61,355 nucleotides of DNA, taken from positions 1 through 61,355 of the IMG/VR virus record IMGVR_UViG_3300025115_000011; one strand, written 5' to 3'. Below, piece after piece: positions 24,656 to 33,804 of this stretch (positions are counted from its first letter, which is position 1; each line of letters opens with the position of its first letter). A program made the position numbers and the translations under genes. This DNA comes from a virus. The notes beneath the pieces were generated by a model, which was not told the origin of the DNA, ran no database searches, and saw only the letters and a list, made by a program, of their open reading frames with translations.

Positions 24656-25067
24656 AAATCTATTCACGTGCAGGACTGACGGTAAAGGGTTGTGGAGCCG
24701 CAAAAAGAAAACGGTTCCGGTAATTGACCTTAAAGTAGCTATTACACGGTGGGGCGAAGATACTTGGGGAGAGCTCAAAGCATACTTTCCGATGACAACC
24801 TGGAATACCCAGAAAGACGGGCTTATCTATACCGATAAACTTTGGATGGAAGAATTTCGGGTAAATCTTTGCCTTAACGGCCTTTCAAAAGAAGCTGCTG
24901 ACGATTTGGACTATTCAGAGCAAGGGATGCAAGGACATGACTACGTTAGTATGGATGTAGGCCATACTTTTATTAAAGAATTAGATGAGTTGTACCGTTT
25001 CTCTAACGGACAAAATCCTAGACGTGTTAATATTACAGTTGAAGATTTTTACGTTGAGGATGATTAA
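24645..25067 (+). CDS. Early phage protein, unknown
   Basis: About 140 residues, probably from TTG 24645 (M/L-TNKNLFTC) with AAGG upstream; an ATG at 24615 in frame is the alternative. It has a Trp-rich centre (RWGEDTWGELKAYF) and an acidic C-terminus. No motif recognised. Confidence 0.5.
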   Translation: MTNKNLFTCRTDGKGLWSRKKKTVPVIDLKVAITRWGEDTWGELKAYFPMTTWNTQKDGLIYTDKLWMEEFRVNLCLNGLSKEAADDLDYSEQGMQGHDYVSMDVGHTFIKELDELYRFSNGQNPRRVNITVEDFYVEDD

Positions 25068-25448
25068 ATGACAGATGTAAAAGACAATCTAGTGTATCAC
25101 CTGTTGGCCTACTGTAATATGCTAGATGAGAAGATAAACGAACTTGAAACAGAAATAAACAGGTTAACTACGCAAAAAAGTCAGATTGATGATTCTGGGT
25201 GTTTGTTGCACGAAGATAATGACGGAACTCTTGGTGGCCACGTTATAACCGGTGTGTCTGGTGGAGCAGATTATGTAGGGGATTTTGAAACTGGATTCCC
25301 ACGTGAGCTAACTATGGCCAGGTATGAAAATTTTAAGTTAACCGCAGCATACTATCACGAATCGGTTGTATCTGATTTAAAGGTAAAGCTTGATTCTGCC
25401 AGAAATAGTGCAGCATTGCTAAAAAGCGCAATCGAGGATAGATTCTAA
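25068..25448 (+). CDS. Coiled-coil early protein
   Basis: 126 residues. An N-terminal coiled coil (NMLDEKINELETEINRLTTQ) and a second helical segment near the C-terminus flank a Gly/Asp-rich loop. ATG abuts the previous stop. Function unknown. Confidence 0.55.
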   Translation: MTDVKDNLVYHLLAYCNMLDEKINELETEINRLTTQKSQIDDSGCLLHEDNDGTLGGHVITGVSGGADYVGDFETGFPRELTMARYENFKLTAAYYHESVVSDLKVKLDSARNSAALLKSAIEDRF

Positions 25449-25486
25449 ATACAGAAAACTAGGAGATGAACAGCGGTAAATAAACG

Positions 25487-27145
25487 ATGTTCTTAGGTAT
25501 AATCACTCTTTTAGTAGCACTCACTATTTCTGGTATTGCTGCTTACTATAGCATTGTTGGTTTAACTGCGATTTTCGCAGCATCTTTCTGGCCCATTGTT
25601 ATAATGGGTTCTGCCTTAGAAGCAGGTAAAATTTGTGCAACTGTGTGGCTGCACTACCACTGGAAAGAAGCTACTATTGCAATTAAATGGTATCTTATCG
25701 GTGCAGTAGGGGTCCTCATGTTTATTACTAGCATGGGGATTTTTGGATTTTTGTCGAAGAGTCACGCTGACCAAACATTAGTGTCTGGTGATGTACAATC
25801 TAAGATTCAATTGTACGACGAAAAGATCCAAACCCAACGAGATAACATCGAAACTGCAAGAAAAGCATTAACACAAATGGATGCGTCTGTTGACCAGCTC
25901 ATGTCCCGTACAACAGACGAGAAAGGTGCAACAAAAGCGTCTGACCTAAGAAGAAGTCAAGCACGTGAGCGATCAAGATTGCAGGACGACATCAATCAAG
26001 CTCAGAAAATAATTGTACAAATACAAGAAGAACGAGCACCTATTGCTGCACAAGTAAGGCAAGTAGAAGCAGAAGTTGGACCAATTAAGTATATCGCTGC
26101 ATTAATTTATGGCGAGTCTGCTGACCACACGTTACTCGATTCAGCAGTTAGATGGGTAATTATCATTATTGTTTCTGTGTTTGATCCTCTTGCTATCGTG
26201 CTAATCCTAGCAGCAATCTACTCATTTGACTGGGCTAAGGAAGCAAAAGCAAAGCGAGTAGTCCATCAGAAAAAAGAAGAGGACATTGCCCAGAAAAATC
26301 GAATTCTTGAATTAGAGAAAGAGGTAGCGTTGCTAGAAAAACAAGCACAAGAAGCTATTGTTCCCGAATTACCGCTCATTGAGCAAGATGGGCAGGATAT
26401 CGATTTACTAGAAGAAGAACTTAAAGATATGGTTGCAAATTTAAATGCAGCCGACCAAGAACACGACCAGTTACAAGTACAGTTAAGAAACATAGAAACA
26501 GAACTTGCACAACTAATACAAGAAGAAAAAGATTCTTTAGAAATTAACAACAGATTACTGTTTGACCTTGACGAAGTACAGAGTGCATACTTCCAAGCAG
26601 TTAGAGACAGAAATCTATTAGTAAACGAAGTGGCTACGTTAACAGATCAAATCGAGACTATTAAATCAACACCACCGGTTGAAGTAATTAAAGAAGTTGA
26701 GAAGGTAGTTGAAGTCCCTGTGTATATTTCTAAAGAAGAACAAGACTACGTAGAAAAAGCAATAGCTGACTTAGATGCACTTAACGACAAGTTTGATGAA
26801 ATCTTTGCAGAAGAGCCAGACGCAGTACCACTCGAAAGACCAGGTGACTATGTAATAGACGAACTGCCAAGTAAACCGTCGTCAAATTTTGGTACTGAAT
26901 TTCCGATTAACCCAACAATCGGTGACTTGTTCTTAAGGACAGATTTTTATCCTTCTAAGTTATATAAATGGAATGGCGATAAGTGGATTGAGGTTGATAA
27001 AGAGAACACAACCAGCTACACTTATAATGAACAGTATATACAAATGTTAATAGAAAAGATATCAACTGGCGAGTACGATATTGACGAGCTAAGTGATCTT
27101 GAAAGAGAAGAGATCCAAACATTCCTTAGTAAAACCAATGGCTGA
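25487..27145 (+). CDS. Large membrane protein with coiled coils
   Basis: 552 residues. Hydrophobic segments lie at about 1-30, 32-50, 63-85 and 221-247. A long charged coiled coil (about 100-190) separates the third from the fourth, and another (about 250-420) follows. The C-terminal 80 residues include FPINPTIGDLFLRTDFYPSKLYKWNG, a small domain common on phage fibres and membrane proteins. The pattern matches a conserved membrane protein of marine T4-like phages with unknown role. Overlaps the next gene by 8 bp. Confidence 0.65.
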   Translation: MFLGIITLLVALTISGIAAYYSIVGLTAIFAASFWPIVIMGSALEAGKICATVWLHYHWKEATIAIKWYLIGAVGVLMFITSMGIFGFLSKSHADQTLVSGDVQSKIQLYDEKIQTQRDNIETARKALTQMDASVDQLMSRTTDEKGATKASDLRRSQARERSRLQDDINQAQKIIVQIQEERAPIAAQVRQVEAEVGPIKYIAALIYGESADHTLLDSAVRWVIIIIVSVFDPLAIVLILAAIYSFDWAKEAKAKRVVHQKKEEDIAQKNRILELEKEVALLEKQAQEAIVPELPLIEQDGQDIDLLEEELKDMVANLNAADQEHDQLQVQLRNIETELAQLIQEEKDSLEINNRLLFDLDEVQSAYFQAVRDRNLLVNEVATLTDQIETIKSTPPVEVIKEVEKVVEVPVYISKEEQDYVEKAIADLDALNDKFDEIFAEEPDAVPLERPGDYVIDELPSKPSSNFGTEFPINPTIGDLFLRTDFYPSKLYKWNGDKWIEVDKENTTSYTYNEQYIQMLIEKISTGEYDIDELSDLEREEIQTFLSKTNG

Positions 27146-27512
27146 TCACTCAAATTTTATTACACCTCCTGATTTTATTTCGTCTGACTCAGAAGATATT
27201 AATAACGCAACTGTTTTGGTTATTGATGCTGACTGGATTGATGTAGAGCATGTTGCTGCGTTTTGTAAAACGAGCGACAAAGCATATAATGTGTATTTGT
27301 ACAGTTCAGAGATGGACAACCTTCCTTGGCTGCACGATGCAGAACGTCGTGCAACTGCAATAATTATCAACACTGCATCTACGGTTATTTCTTCCATTAA
27401 AGACAAGTGGGCAGAAAAAGATAAAGCATTCTTTTACGGGCCAAAATCCTCTTTAAAGAATCAAAAGAATCAACTTAGAAAATTAACAGATTACTTTATC
27501 AACGATAAATAA
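27138..27512 (+). CDS. Conserved phage protein, NYN/PIN-like appearance (weak)
   Basis: 124 residues starting MADHSNFITPPDF. ATVLVIDADWIDVEHVAAFC resembles an acidic-strand start of a Rossmann-like or NYN/PIN domain. YNVYLYSSEMDNLPWL and a later strand alternate with helices. The nuclease suggestion is weak. Confidence 0.45.
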   Translation: MADHSNFITPPDFISSDSEDINNATVLVIDADWIDVEHVAAFCKTSDKAYNVYLYSSEMDNLPWLHDAERRATAIIINTASTVISSIKDKWAEKDKAFFYGPKSSLKNQKNQLRKLTDYFINDK

Positions 27513-27516
27513 ACTT

Positions 27517-27753
27517 ATGAAAAACGTATATTCTCCTGCTGGATCAACTGTTTGGGTCGGTAACGACGGCAACGTAGGAAAAGCACTCCGTAACTTTAAG
27601 AAAAAGATTATGGAATCGGGTAAGCTTCAAGAGCTACGTGATAGAGAGTGCTATACAAAACCGACTACTGAGCGCAAGAAGAAGGCTGCTGCTGCAAAGA
27701 AGCGTTGGCAGAAGCAACTTGCTGAACAGTCGTTTCCAAAAAAACTTTATTAA
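27517..27753 (+). CDS. Small basic phage protein
   Basis: 78 residues, highly Lys/Arg-rich (ERKKKAAAAKKRWQKQ), likely nucleic-acid-binding by composition. A GATAAATA box sits about 15 bp before the start. No family recognised. Confidence 0.55.
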   Translation: MKNVYSPAGSTVWVGNDGNVGKALRNFKKKIMESGKLQELRDRECYTKPTTERKKKAAAAKKRWQKQLAEQSFPKKLY

Positions 27754-27785
27754 CCAAAACATTTGTAATTTTCTAAGAATTCAAG

Positions 27786-27793
27786 TATAAATA
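27786..27793 (+). promoter_or_regulatory. Perfect T4-type late promoter (TATAAATA)
   Basis: Matches the T4 late consensus exactly. Expected transcription start is near 27799, the first base of the conserved hairpin before hsp20. Confidence 0.75.
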
Positions 27794-27798
27794 TTATT

Positions 27799-27827
27799 GT
27801 AATGACGCTGCATAGGGCGGGTCTTAC
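27799..27827 (+). ncRNA. 5'-terminal leader hairpin with conserved loop
   Basis: GTAA(T)GAC pairs with GTCTTAC around the 14-nt loop GCTGCATAGGGCGG. The same loop is found at 34979-34992 on a stem of different sequence, which indicates a maintained RNA structure. It precedes a T-rich stretch and AAGGAGA. Likely an mRNA stability or translation-control element. Confidence 0.65.
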
Positions 27828-27856
27828 ATAACTTGCTTATTTTAAGGAGAAAACAA

Positions 27857-28306
27857 ATGAGAGCATTTTCAATTGATTTACCATCGCTTCACCGTGTAGC
27901 AATCGGTTTTGATCGTCAGTTTGACGAACTAATGCGTTATGCAAATAGCGTAACATCAGAACAAAAATATCCCCCACACAACGTAGTTAAGTACAACGAC
28001 ACCGATTATGCAATTGAGTTTGCAGTCGCTGGTTTTGACGAGTCCGAACTAGACGTTGAGATTGTTAAAGGGGTTCTAACTGTTACTGGGCAGCATACCG
28101 TTACTGAAGCAAAAGAGGATGACGAGACCGGAGAGTACTTGTACAAAGGAATTGGGCTGCGTAATTTCGTTCGTAACATCCCACTTGCAGAAAATTTCGA
28201 AGTGCAAGGTGCTACAGTTAAAAACGGTATCCTCACAGTTAATATCAAGCACATTATTCCGGACGAAGAAAAGCCACGCAAGGTTGCTATTAGCTTCTTA
28301 AAGTGA
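27857..28306 (+). CDS. hsp20: Small heat-shock protein Hsp20/IbpA-like
   Basis: 149 residues from ATG 27857 behind AAGGAGA. NVVKYNDTDYAIEFAVAGFDESELDVEI and GVLTVTGQHT make the alpha-crystallin domain, and IGLRNFVRNIPLAENFEV followed by NGILTVNIKHI is its conserved second half. It holds unfolded proteins during late virion production or stress. Related genes are common in cyanophages. A perfect late promoter and structured leader suggest strong late expression. Confidence 0.93.
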   Translation: MRAFSIDLPSLHRVAIGFDRQFDELMRYANSVTSEQKYPPHNVVKYNDTDYAIEFAVAGFDESELDVEIVKGVLTVTGQHTVTEAKEDDETGEYLYKGIGLRNFVRNIPLAENFEVQGATVKNGILTVNIKHIIPDEEKPRKVAISFLK

Positions 28307-28319
28307 TATAATGTAGTAC

Positions 28320-28352
28320 ATGTGCTAGGGCAGTGTGCTCTAGCACATTTTT
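28320..28352 (+). terminator. Rho-independent terminator after hsp20
   Basis: ATGTGCTAG and CTAGCACAT form a 9-bp stem (loop 11 nt) followed by TTTTT. Isolates the hsp20 transcript from clpS. Confidence 0.88.
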
Positions 28353-28364
28353 AAAGGACATATA

Positions 28365-28676
28365 ATGCCTCACGCTGAACCAATCGAAAAAGTAAAAATT
28401 CAACAAAATATTAATGTCAAGCCGCCTTCGATGTACAAGGTAATCTATGTTAACGACAACGTAACTACTATGGAATTTGTGGTCGAGTCGTTAGTGGCAG
28501 TGTTTGAGTTGTCTCGAGCAGAAGCTGAAGAGATTATGATGATCATCCATGAGGAAGGGTCTGCTGTTGTTGCAGTTTTGCCTTACGAAATTGCTGAACA
28601 AAAAGGCGTCGAAGTTACAGTTCTTGCTAGGAATAACGGGTTTCCGCTAACCGTCCGATTGGAAATCGCCGAGTAG
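28365..28676 (+). CDS. clpS: ATP-dependent Clp protease adaptor ClpS
   Basis: 103 residues. MYKVIYVNDNVTTMEFVVE, IMMIIHEEGSAVVAVLPYE and a C-terminal PLTVRLE follow the ClpS fold. The pocket residues Asn-Asp before TTMEF and the His of IHEEG are retained. ClpS hands N-degron substrates (Leu, Phe, Tyr, Trp N-termini) to ClpAP. A phage copy, together with clpP at 46077, would let the phage steer host proteolysis. Confidence 0.93.
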   Translation: MPHAEPIEKVKIQQNINVKPPSMYKVIYVNDNVTTMEFVVESLVAVFELSRAEAEEIMMIIHEEGSAVVAVLPYEIAEQKGVEVTVLARNNGFPLTVRLEIAE

Positions 28677-28699
28677 TAATTTTCTGATATCGAGAAAAA

Positions 28700-29248
28700 A
28701 TGACATCGTGCATGTTAGACATCGAAACTGCTGGTACAGGCACCGACGCCGTTCTTTTAACATTTGGTGCAATTAAGTTTGACCCATACTCAGACGACGA
28801 ACCGGGGCCAGGGATTTATTTCCGTATTAATGTTGATGAGCAAACAGTACTTGGCCGTAACATTGATCAAGGTACAATGGATTGGTGGTTAACTCAACCA
28901 GCAGAGACACGTGAAGAAGCATTTGCGGAAGACAATCGAATTTCGATTCTCGATTTTACTAAAGAGGTAAATCGTTTCGTTGTTGGAGTGAAAGATATTT
29001 GGGCGCAAGGTCCTGTGTTTGACATTCCGATCATTGAGAGTCTATACAGACAATTAGGAATTCCTGCACCGTGGCAATATTGGCAGATTAGCGACTCACG
29101 CACCTTGTTTAAACTAAAACCTGATCTTAGGATTCGAGACAAAGGAGCCCATAATGCGTTAGTTGACGCATACACTCAGGCTAAGTCGGTGCAGGCAATT
29201 TATAAACACTTTAATATCACAAAACAAGTATACGAGCCAACATCATGA
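28700..29248 (+). CDS. DEDDh-type 3'-5' exonuclease
   Basis: 182 residues. CMLDIETAGTG carries the D-x-E of Exo I, VFDIPIIESLY the second acidic motif, and DKGAHNALVDAYTQA the H-x5-D of DEDDh exonucleases. The arrangement and length match the Rv2179c/phage exoribonuclease type. Probably RNA or DNA end processing. Confidence 0.85.
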   Translation: MTSCMLDIETAGTGTDAVLLTFGAIKFDPYSDDEPGPGIYFRINVDEQTVLGRNIDQGTMDWWLTQPAETREEAFAEDNRISILDFTKEVNRFVVGVKDIWAQGPVFDIPIIESLYRQLGIPAPWQYWQISDSRTLFKLKPDLRIRDKGAHNALVDAYTQAKSVQAIYKHFNITKQVYEPTS

Positions 29249-29264
29249 GAAACATCCAACCTTG

Positions 29265-29462
29265 TCATGCAGCATGGTCGCTTGAGACTAAATTGCCTTT
29301 ATCGTTAAACACCCATAGATTAAATATCCACCCTTGATCTTTACATGCTTGTTCTTTTAACTGTAAATTTTTGTCGATAGTTACAGTAAATGTAGACTTA
29401 ACTTCAATTATTCTTTTTTCATGAGGTATAACAATGTCTGGGTTAGAGATTAAATACTTATA
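29265..29462 (-). pseudogene. Relic of Vsr-like homing endonuclease
   Basis: An open minus-strand frame without a start encodes NPDIVIPHEKRIIEVKSTFT followed by KEQACKDQGWIFNLWVF. That is the C-terminal core of the Vsr/EDxHD-type homing endonucleases: PD strand, E-V-K catalytic strand and the K-x-x-A-C-x-x-x-G helix. The N-terminal two-thirds is missing. It fills the gap between the exonuclease and the HD hydrolase. Confidence 0.65.
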
Positions 29463-29464
29463 TT

Positions 29465-30127
29465 ATGAATACTATACTTGAAACTGTTACTGGAAAACTT
29501 GTGGATTTATCAAACCCACAAGTTGATCAAATCGATATTGAAGATATTGCATGGGCACTTTCTCGAATGCCTAGGTTTTGCGGACATACTATAACTATCA
29601 CGGCATATAATGTAGCACAACATTCTGTGTTTGTTGCAAAAAAAGTTGAAGAACTTCTTCATAGTGGTGCAGATACACTTGACAAGATTAATATATCTTA
29701 CCAGGCTTGGGATATGTGGATGGTAGATCCAGACAGTCGGGACCGAATTGTTCTTAAGGCATTGCTGCATGATGCTGCGGAGATTTATATCGGTGACTTA
29801 CCATCACCGATTAAGAGGATACCTGAACTTAGACCTATCATTAAGCAAATCGAAGATAGGTTATCAACTACTGTGCTAAGTGCATTTAACTTATACTCAG
29901 TCGACGACCAAGAAGAAAAGCTAATTAAATATGCTGACAAACTAGCTCAGAAAATTGAAGCCCATGCATTTATGCAATCAAGGGGGAAACACTGGGAAGG
30001 GCTTCCGGATGTATCACTAGAGGATTTGCAAAAATTCCAAACTCCTCTTCCAAGCCTTGATGCATACAAACTTTTTAAGAAAACATTTAACGAGTATTAC
30101 ACACGGGTGAAATCACTATGCAATTAA
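29465..30127 (+). CDS. HD-domain phosphohydrolase (YfbR-like)
   Basis: 220 residues. YNVAQHSVFVAKKVEE carries the first His, ALLHDAAEIYIGDLPSPIK the HD pair, and KLIKYADKLAQKIEAHAF the final Asp of HD-domain 5'-nucleotidases. Likely dNMP dephosphorylation or nucleotide-pool adjustment. Overlaps the next gene by 10 bp. Confidence 0.85.
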   Translation: MNTILETVTGKLVDLSNPQVDQIDIEDIAWALSRMPRFCGHTITITAYNVAQHSVFVAKKVEELLHSGADTLDKINISYQAWDMWMVDPDSRDRIVLKALLHDAAEIYIGDLPSPIKRIPELRPIIKQIEDRLSTTVLSAFNLYSVDDQEEKLIKYADKLAQKIEAHAFMQSRGKHWEGLPDVSLEDLQKFQTPLPSLDAYKLFKKTFNEYYTRVKSLCN

Positions 30128-30429
30128 TTTTTGGTAAAGATGCTGCTGAACAAATGAAGGACAGGTTTACTGTGCTAGAATTAGATACAATGGACTACAA
30201 AGGTACACCGGTTACTGTGTATTGTGTAGTTGCTGCTGAAGATATGTCGTTAGGGGAAATACAGTTCCTTGAAGAGAATAAGCGTATGCACGCCTACCTT
30301 ATCGAACAAATTGCAGCAGGTAACTCAGAGAAAATGCTAGAAGCTATCACACATTTACGAGGAAAATTTGGTGGTGCAGTAGATAGCTATTACGACGAAG
30401 TTATTAAACGAATGGCATTACTGAGTTAG
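30118..30429 (+). CDS. Small phage protein, unknown
   Basis: 103 residues, acidic, mixed strands then helices. Overlaps the HD hydrolase, and its end overlaps the convergent glycosyltransferase-like gene by 12 bp. No motif recognised. Confidence 0.55.
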   Translation: MQLIFGKDAAEQMKDRFTVLELDTMDYKGTPVTVYCVVAAEDMSLGEIQFLEENKRMHAYLIEQIAAGNSEKMLEAITHLRGKFGGAVDSYYDEVIKRMALLS

Positions 30430-31575
30430 TAATTTATAAATTGTTCTCCAGTTTAGGCTATCATGTGGAATGTCTAAATTGTCTAAACATGTTTTAAGAT
30501 TTTTGAGCATCTCGTCGACAATAATGTGCTTAAAGTCATAGTAAAACCAAGAATGATTAAAATGTACAATATCTTGTAAATCTAACATGATTTCTTGTTG
30601 GTGTTTTTTAGACATGTTACATATTTTTTCAACTTCGTCAACTATTAATCCTAACCGTTTTTCGTTATCTGATTCGGAATCATAGGTTTCGTTGATATAG
30701 TCTGAGAAAGTTTTAAACCCGTATGATTTTAAATAGTGTAAATTGTTGGCTGCTCCAGCTAAAATAAATGGGCGACCTGCAACAATCGGTTTAAAAATCT
30801 TTTCGGTTAAATGTAATTTTTCATAATAAAAAATTGTTTCGGGAACTATATTCCAGTCTGACTGGAATATAGAGTCAGAAATCGATGCACTTAACGTTCC
30901 TCTAGGTTCGACGTCGACTGTTAACGGAGTAGACATATTAGATAACACTTTTGATATTCTCTTCTTTTGATCCTCTGATAGTTTTGTTTTGTTGCGGTTT
31001 ATTTCGTCTTCCCATGTTACCCCGTTATTCATCAATGACATAGATACATGCCCGTGCGGGAGTAGTTTACGATCAATGAGATCAGACACTAATGCTAATC
31101 GATATGACCGATCAGCAGTAACTAAATGATTTAAGCATGAAAACGTTTTCCGATTTGCATACTGGAATGGTAGTGTGGGTTGGATATGTTGATACGACCT
31201 AAACCAGTCAAGCGATGCTATACCGTGAAAGAAGTAATACCAGTCCTGAAAATCGTAATACTTTACCAGGGAGTTTTTAAACGTCGAGTGTTCAGAGTTT
31301 GCGAATATTATATGTTTACTTAGATGAGAGGTTATATGCTTGGAAACAGAAGGTAAATCGTTATCAGGCAAAATAGGTTCTTGGTCGTAATACAATATTG
31401 ACGATGTGTACAACAAGTTGAAAACTTTTTTTAAAAGATGATGGTACCCATCATATGATTTGTATAAGTTTTCTTCTTTAGTTGTTCCAAATGGAGAAAA
31501 ATAACTATGTGGTATTCCTAATAAATCAGTAACATTTTTAGAAATAACACGGTATAATTCTTCGGTTTGTATCAT
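30418..31575 (-). CDS. Glycosyltransferase-like protein
   Basis: 385 residues. TIFYYEKLHLTEKIFKPIVA followed by GRPFILAGAANNLHYLKSYGFKTF is the C-terminal nucleotide-sugar-binding region typical of GT10/exostosin-like phage glycosyltransferases (E, TEK, KP, PF, GFxTF). It lies divergent from and next to a UDP-sugar dehydrogenase, consistent with a small sugar-modification cassette. Acceptor unknown. Confidence 0.65.
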   Translation of the reverse strand: MIQTEELYRVISKNVTDLLGIPHSYFSPFGTTKEENLYKSYDGYHHLLKKVFNLLYTSSILYYDQEPILPDNDLPSVSKHITSHLSKHIIFANSEHSTFKNSLVKYYDFQDWYYFFHGIASLDWFRSYQHIQPTLPFQYANRKTFSCLNHLVTADRSYRLALVSDLIDRKLLPHGHVSMSLMNNGVTWEDEINRNKTKLSEDQKKRISKVLSNMSTPLTVDVEPRGTLSASISDSIFQSDWNIVPETIFYYEKLHLTEKIFKPIVAGRPFILAGAANNLHYLKSYGFKTFSDYINETYDSESDNEKRLGLIVDEVEKICNMSKKHQQEIMLDLQDIVHFNHSWFYYDFKHIIVDEMLKNLKTCLDNLDIPHDSLNWRTIYKLLTQ

Positions 31576-31640
31576 AGTATAAATTAATTAAAGGTAGTAG
31601 GTGTAGCAATAAATATTCACAAGTTAACAAAAAGGAAGAT

Positions 31641-32873
31641 ATGACATATCAGATTGGGTTTATTGGGTTGGGAAAATTGGGTTTAGCTTGTGCTCAAGTT
31701 ATAGCAGAGAAGTACGAAGTATTTGGTTATGATGTTGCACCACGCGACAGTAATTCAGTAATTGTTAAGCCAACTGTGCAAGAAGCAGTTACTGGTCGTG
31801 ACTTGATATTTATAGCAGTACAGACACCCCATGATCCTAAATTTGACGGTAGTGCGCCTATCTCTCATTTAGAGAAAAAGGACTTTGACTACGCAATAGT
31901 TAAAGATTGTTTGACTGAAGTAAACAAGTATGTAACTAAAGATCAGTTAGTCGTGTTGATATCAACCGTGCTTCCTGGAACAACACGGGATCAACTACGA
32001 GATTGCATAACAAATGCAAGATTTATTTACAATCCGTATTTGATTGCGATGGGGTCGGTGGAATGGGATATGGTCAATCCAGAGATGGTAATTATTGGTA
32101 CCGAGGATGGCAATGAGACTGGTGATGCTAAGATACTTATAGATTTCTATAAACCAATTATGCAGAACAACCCACGTTATGTAGTTGGAACATGGGATGA
32201 GGCAGAGTCCATTAAGATCTTTTACAATACCTTTATATCAGCTAAGGTTGGCATTGTGAATATGATTCAAGACGTAGCAATGCGTAATGGGAATATCAAT
32301 GTTGATGTTGTGACTAACGCATTAGCAAATAGTGATATTCGTATTATGAGTCCGAAGTACATGGTCGCTGGAATGGGAGATGCTGGACCATGTCATCCAA
32401 GGGATAATATTGCATTACGTTACCTTGCAGAGAAATTAGATTTAGGGTATGATTTGTTTGACACTATTATTAATGCTCGTGAAATACAAGCTAAGAACTT
32501 AGCTGATTTCCTAGTAGAAAAATCAGATTTTTACAATCTACCTATCTATATTCACGGCAAGGCGTATAAACCGAATGTTAATTTCTTAGATGGGTCGTAC
32601 AGCACTTTAATTGGCTATTACGTTGAGGAATCAGGAAAGAATGTAACATACCTAGATCCATTAACTGAAAAAACAGTTCCCGTTTCTGTTAAAGGTGTGG
32701 TGTTGTTGGCGCACAATGCACAAATTACATACGGATACACAGGTGAACAAAAAGTAGAAATATACTCTGATATTTTACCCGGTAGTGTAGTGGTTGACCC
32801 GTGGCGCAGAAGTACACAAAATCAATTCCCAGGAGTGACCCTTGTTCATTACGGAAATACACGAGGTAAGTAA
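31641..32873 (+). CDS. UDP-glucose/GDP-mannose dehydrogenase-like
   Basis: 410 residues. GFIGLGKLGLACAQVIAE is the NAD-binding Rossmann loop. YNPYLIAMGS and the helix around EAESIKIFYNTFISAKVGIVN match the family core. GMGDAGPCHPRDNIAL holds the catalytic Cys, with R where K is common. HGKAYKPNVNFLDGS is the C-terminal substrate motif. Predicted to oxidise an NDP-sugar to the uronate for surface polysaccharide or DNA sugar modification. Overlaps the next gene. Confidence 0.85.
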   Translation: MTYQIGFIGLGKLGLACAQVIAEKYEVFGYDVAPRDSNSVIVKPTVQEAVTGRDLIFIAVQTPHDPKFDGSAPISHLEKKDFDYAIVKDCLTEVNKYVTKDQLVVLISTVLPGTTRDQLRDCITNARFIYNPYLIAMGSVEWDMVNPEMVIIGTEDGNETGDAKILIDFYKPIMQNNPRYVVGTWDEAESIKIFYNTFISAKVGIVNMIQDVAMRNGNINVDVVTNALANSDIRIMSPKYMVAGMGDAGPCHPRDNIALRYLAEKLDLGYDLFDTIINAREIQAKNLADFLVEKSDFYNLPIYIHGKAYKPNVNFLDGSYSTLIGYYVEESGKNVTYLDPLTEKTVPVSVKGVVLLAHNAQITYGYTGEQKVEIYSDILPGSVVVDPWRRSTQNQFPGVTLVHYGNTRGK

Positions 32874-33784
32874 TGTTATCTAGCAATAATGAATGGGGAA
32901 AGTTGAAAGAGATTGTAGTAGGGTCAGCCTCGTATGCAAATTGGCCCCGCTATGATAAAGTTTTTAAGAAAGAATCCGAAAAAACAAGCTGGAAAGAAAC
33001 TCCTGTTCCTTCTGGGCCGGTTCCACAGTACATAATAGACGAAGCTAACGAAGACCTCGAGATTTTAAGTAATACACTAAAGGAGTTGGATGTTATAGTT
33101 CATCGTCCGTGGCATCAAAATTATCAGAATCTGGACGGAATGTATAATTATTGTCCTCGAGATCGATTGCTAGTCGCCGGTGAAGATATTGTTGATGTTA
33201 GCATGATGTACCCGTGCCGTAATATGGAAATTACTTCTTTGTGCGACGTTGTAGATCGTGCGAAAAAAGTACACGAAATGCCTAAGTATGATGATATGGT
33301 ATTAGATGCTGCTAATATTTGCAGGTTAGGCGATACTTGGCTTTATCTGTTAAGCGATAGTGGAAATGCTAAAGCATTGTATTGGTTGCGGGATCAATTT
33401 CCACACATTAATATTGAGTCTTGTAATTTTTATTCTGGTGTACATATCGATAGCACTATTACTCCGTTAAGAGAAGGGTTAGTATTGCTCAATGGTAGTA
33501 GGGTCAATGAAGGTAATTGCCCAATGACTTTTAGAGATTGGGAAAAAATTTATATCAATGACGTTGTTGCACAGGATTTTTATCAGTATCCGTATGCAAG
33601 TAAGTGGATCGCCCTAAATATGTTAAGTGTCGATGAAGAAACAGTTATTATCGACAAAAAGCAAACTGACATTATTCGAATGTTAGAGAAAAGAGGGTTC
33701 CGGTGTATCCCTCTTGAACTACGACACTCAAGAACGCTAGGCGGTGGATTTCATTGTGTAACACTGGACTTAGTAAGAGAATAA
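32873..33784 (+). CDS. Amidinotransferase-like protein (glycine amidinotransferase type)
   Basis: 303 residues. NEWGKLKEIVVG opens the fold, NYCPRDRLLV carries the conserved C-P-R-D, GVHIDSTITPLREGLVLLN the catalytic His with its Asp partner, and RTLGGGFHCVTLDL the catalytic Cys. These are the landmarks of arginine:glycine/inosamine amidinotransferases. Placement after a sugar dehydrogenase suggests guanidino transfer onto an amine of a sugar or amino acid. Confidence 0.85.
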   Translation: MLSSNNEWGKLKEIVVGSASYANWPRYDKVFKKESEKTSWKETPVPSGPVPQYIIDEANEDLEILSNTLKELDVIVHRPWHQNYQNLDGMYNYCPRDRLLVAGEDIVDVSMMYPCRNMEITSLCDVVDRAKKVHEMPKYDDMVLDAANICRLGDTWLYLLSDSGNAKALYWLRDQFPHINIESCNFYSGVHIDSTITPLREGLVLLNGSRVNEGNCPMTFRDWEKIYINDVVAQDFYQYPYASKWIALNMLSVDEETVIIDKKQTDIIRMLEKRGFRCIPLELRHSRTLGGGFHCVTLDLVRE

Positions 33785-33804
33785 ATACTTAAACAGAGTA
33801 TATT

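Noticed and set aside
29249-29464. Possible tRNA or non-coding RNA in the gap before the HD hydrolase
   Set aside because: No cloverleaf or CCA end found; the segment is better explained as the C-terminal relic of a Vsr-like endonuclease on the minus strand.
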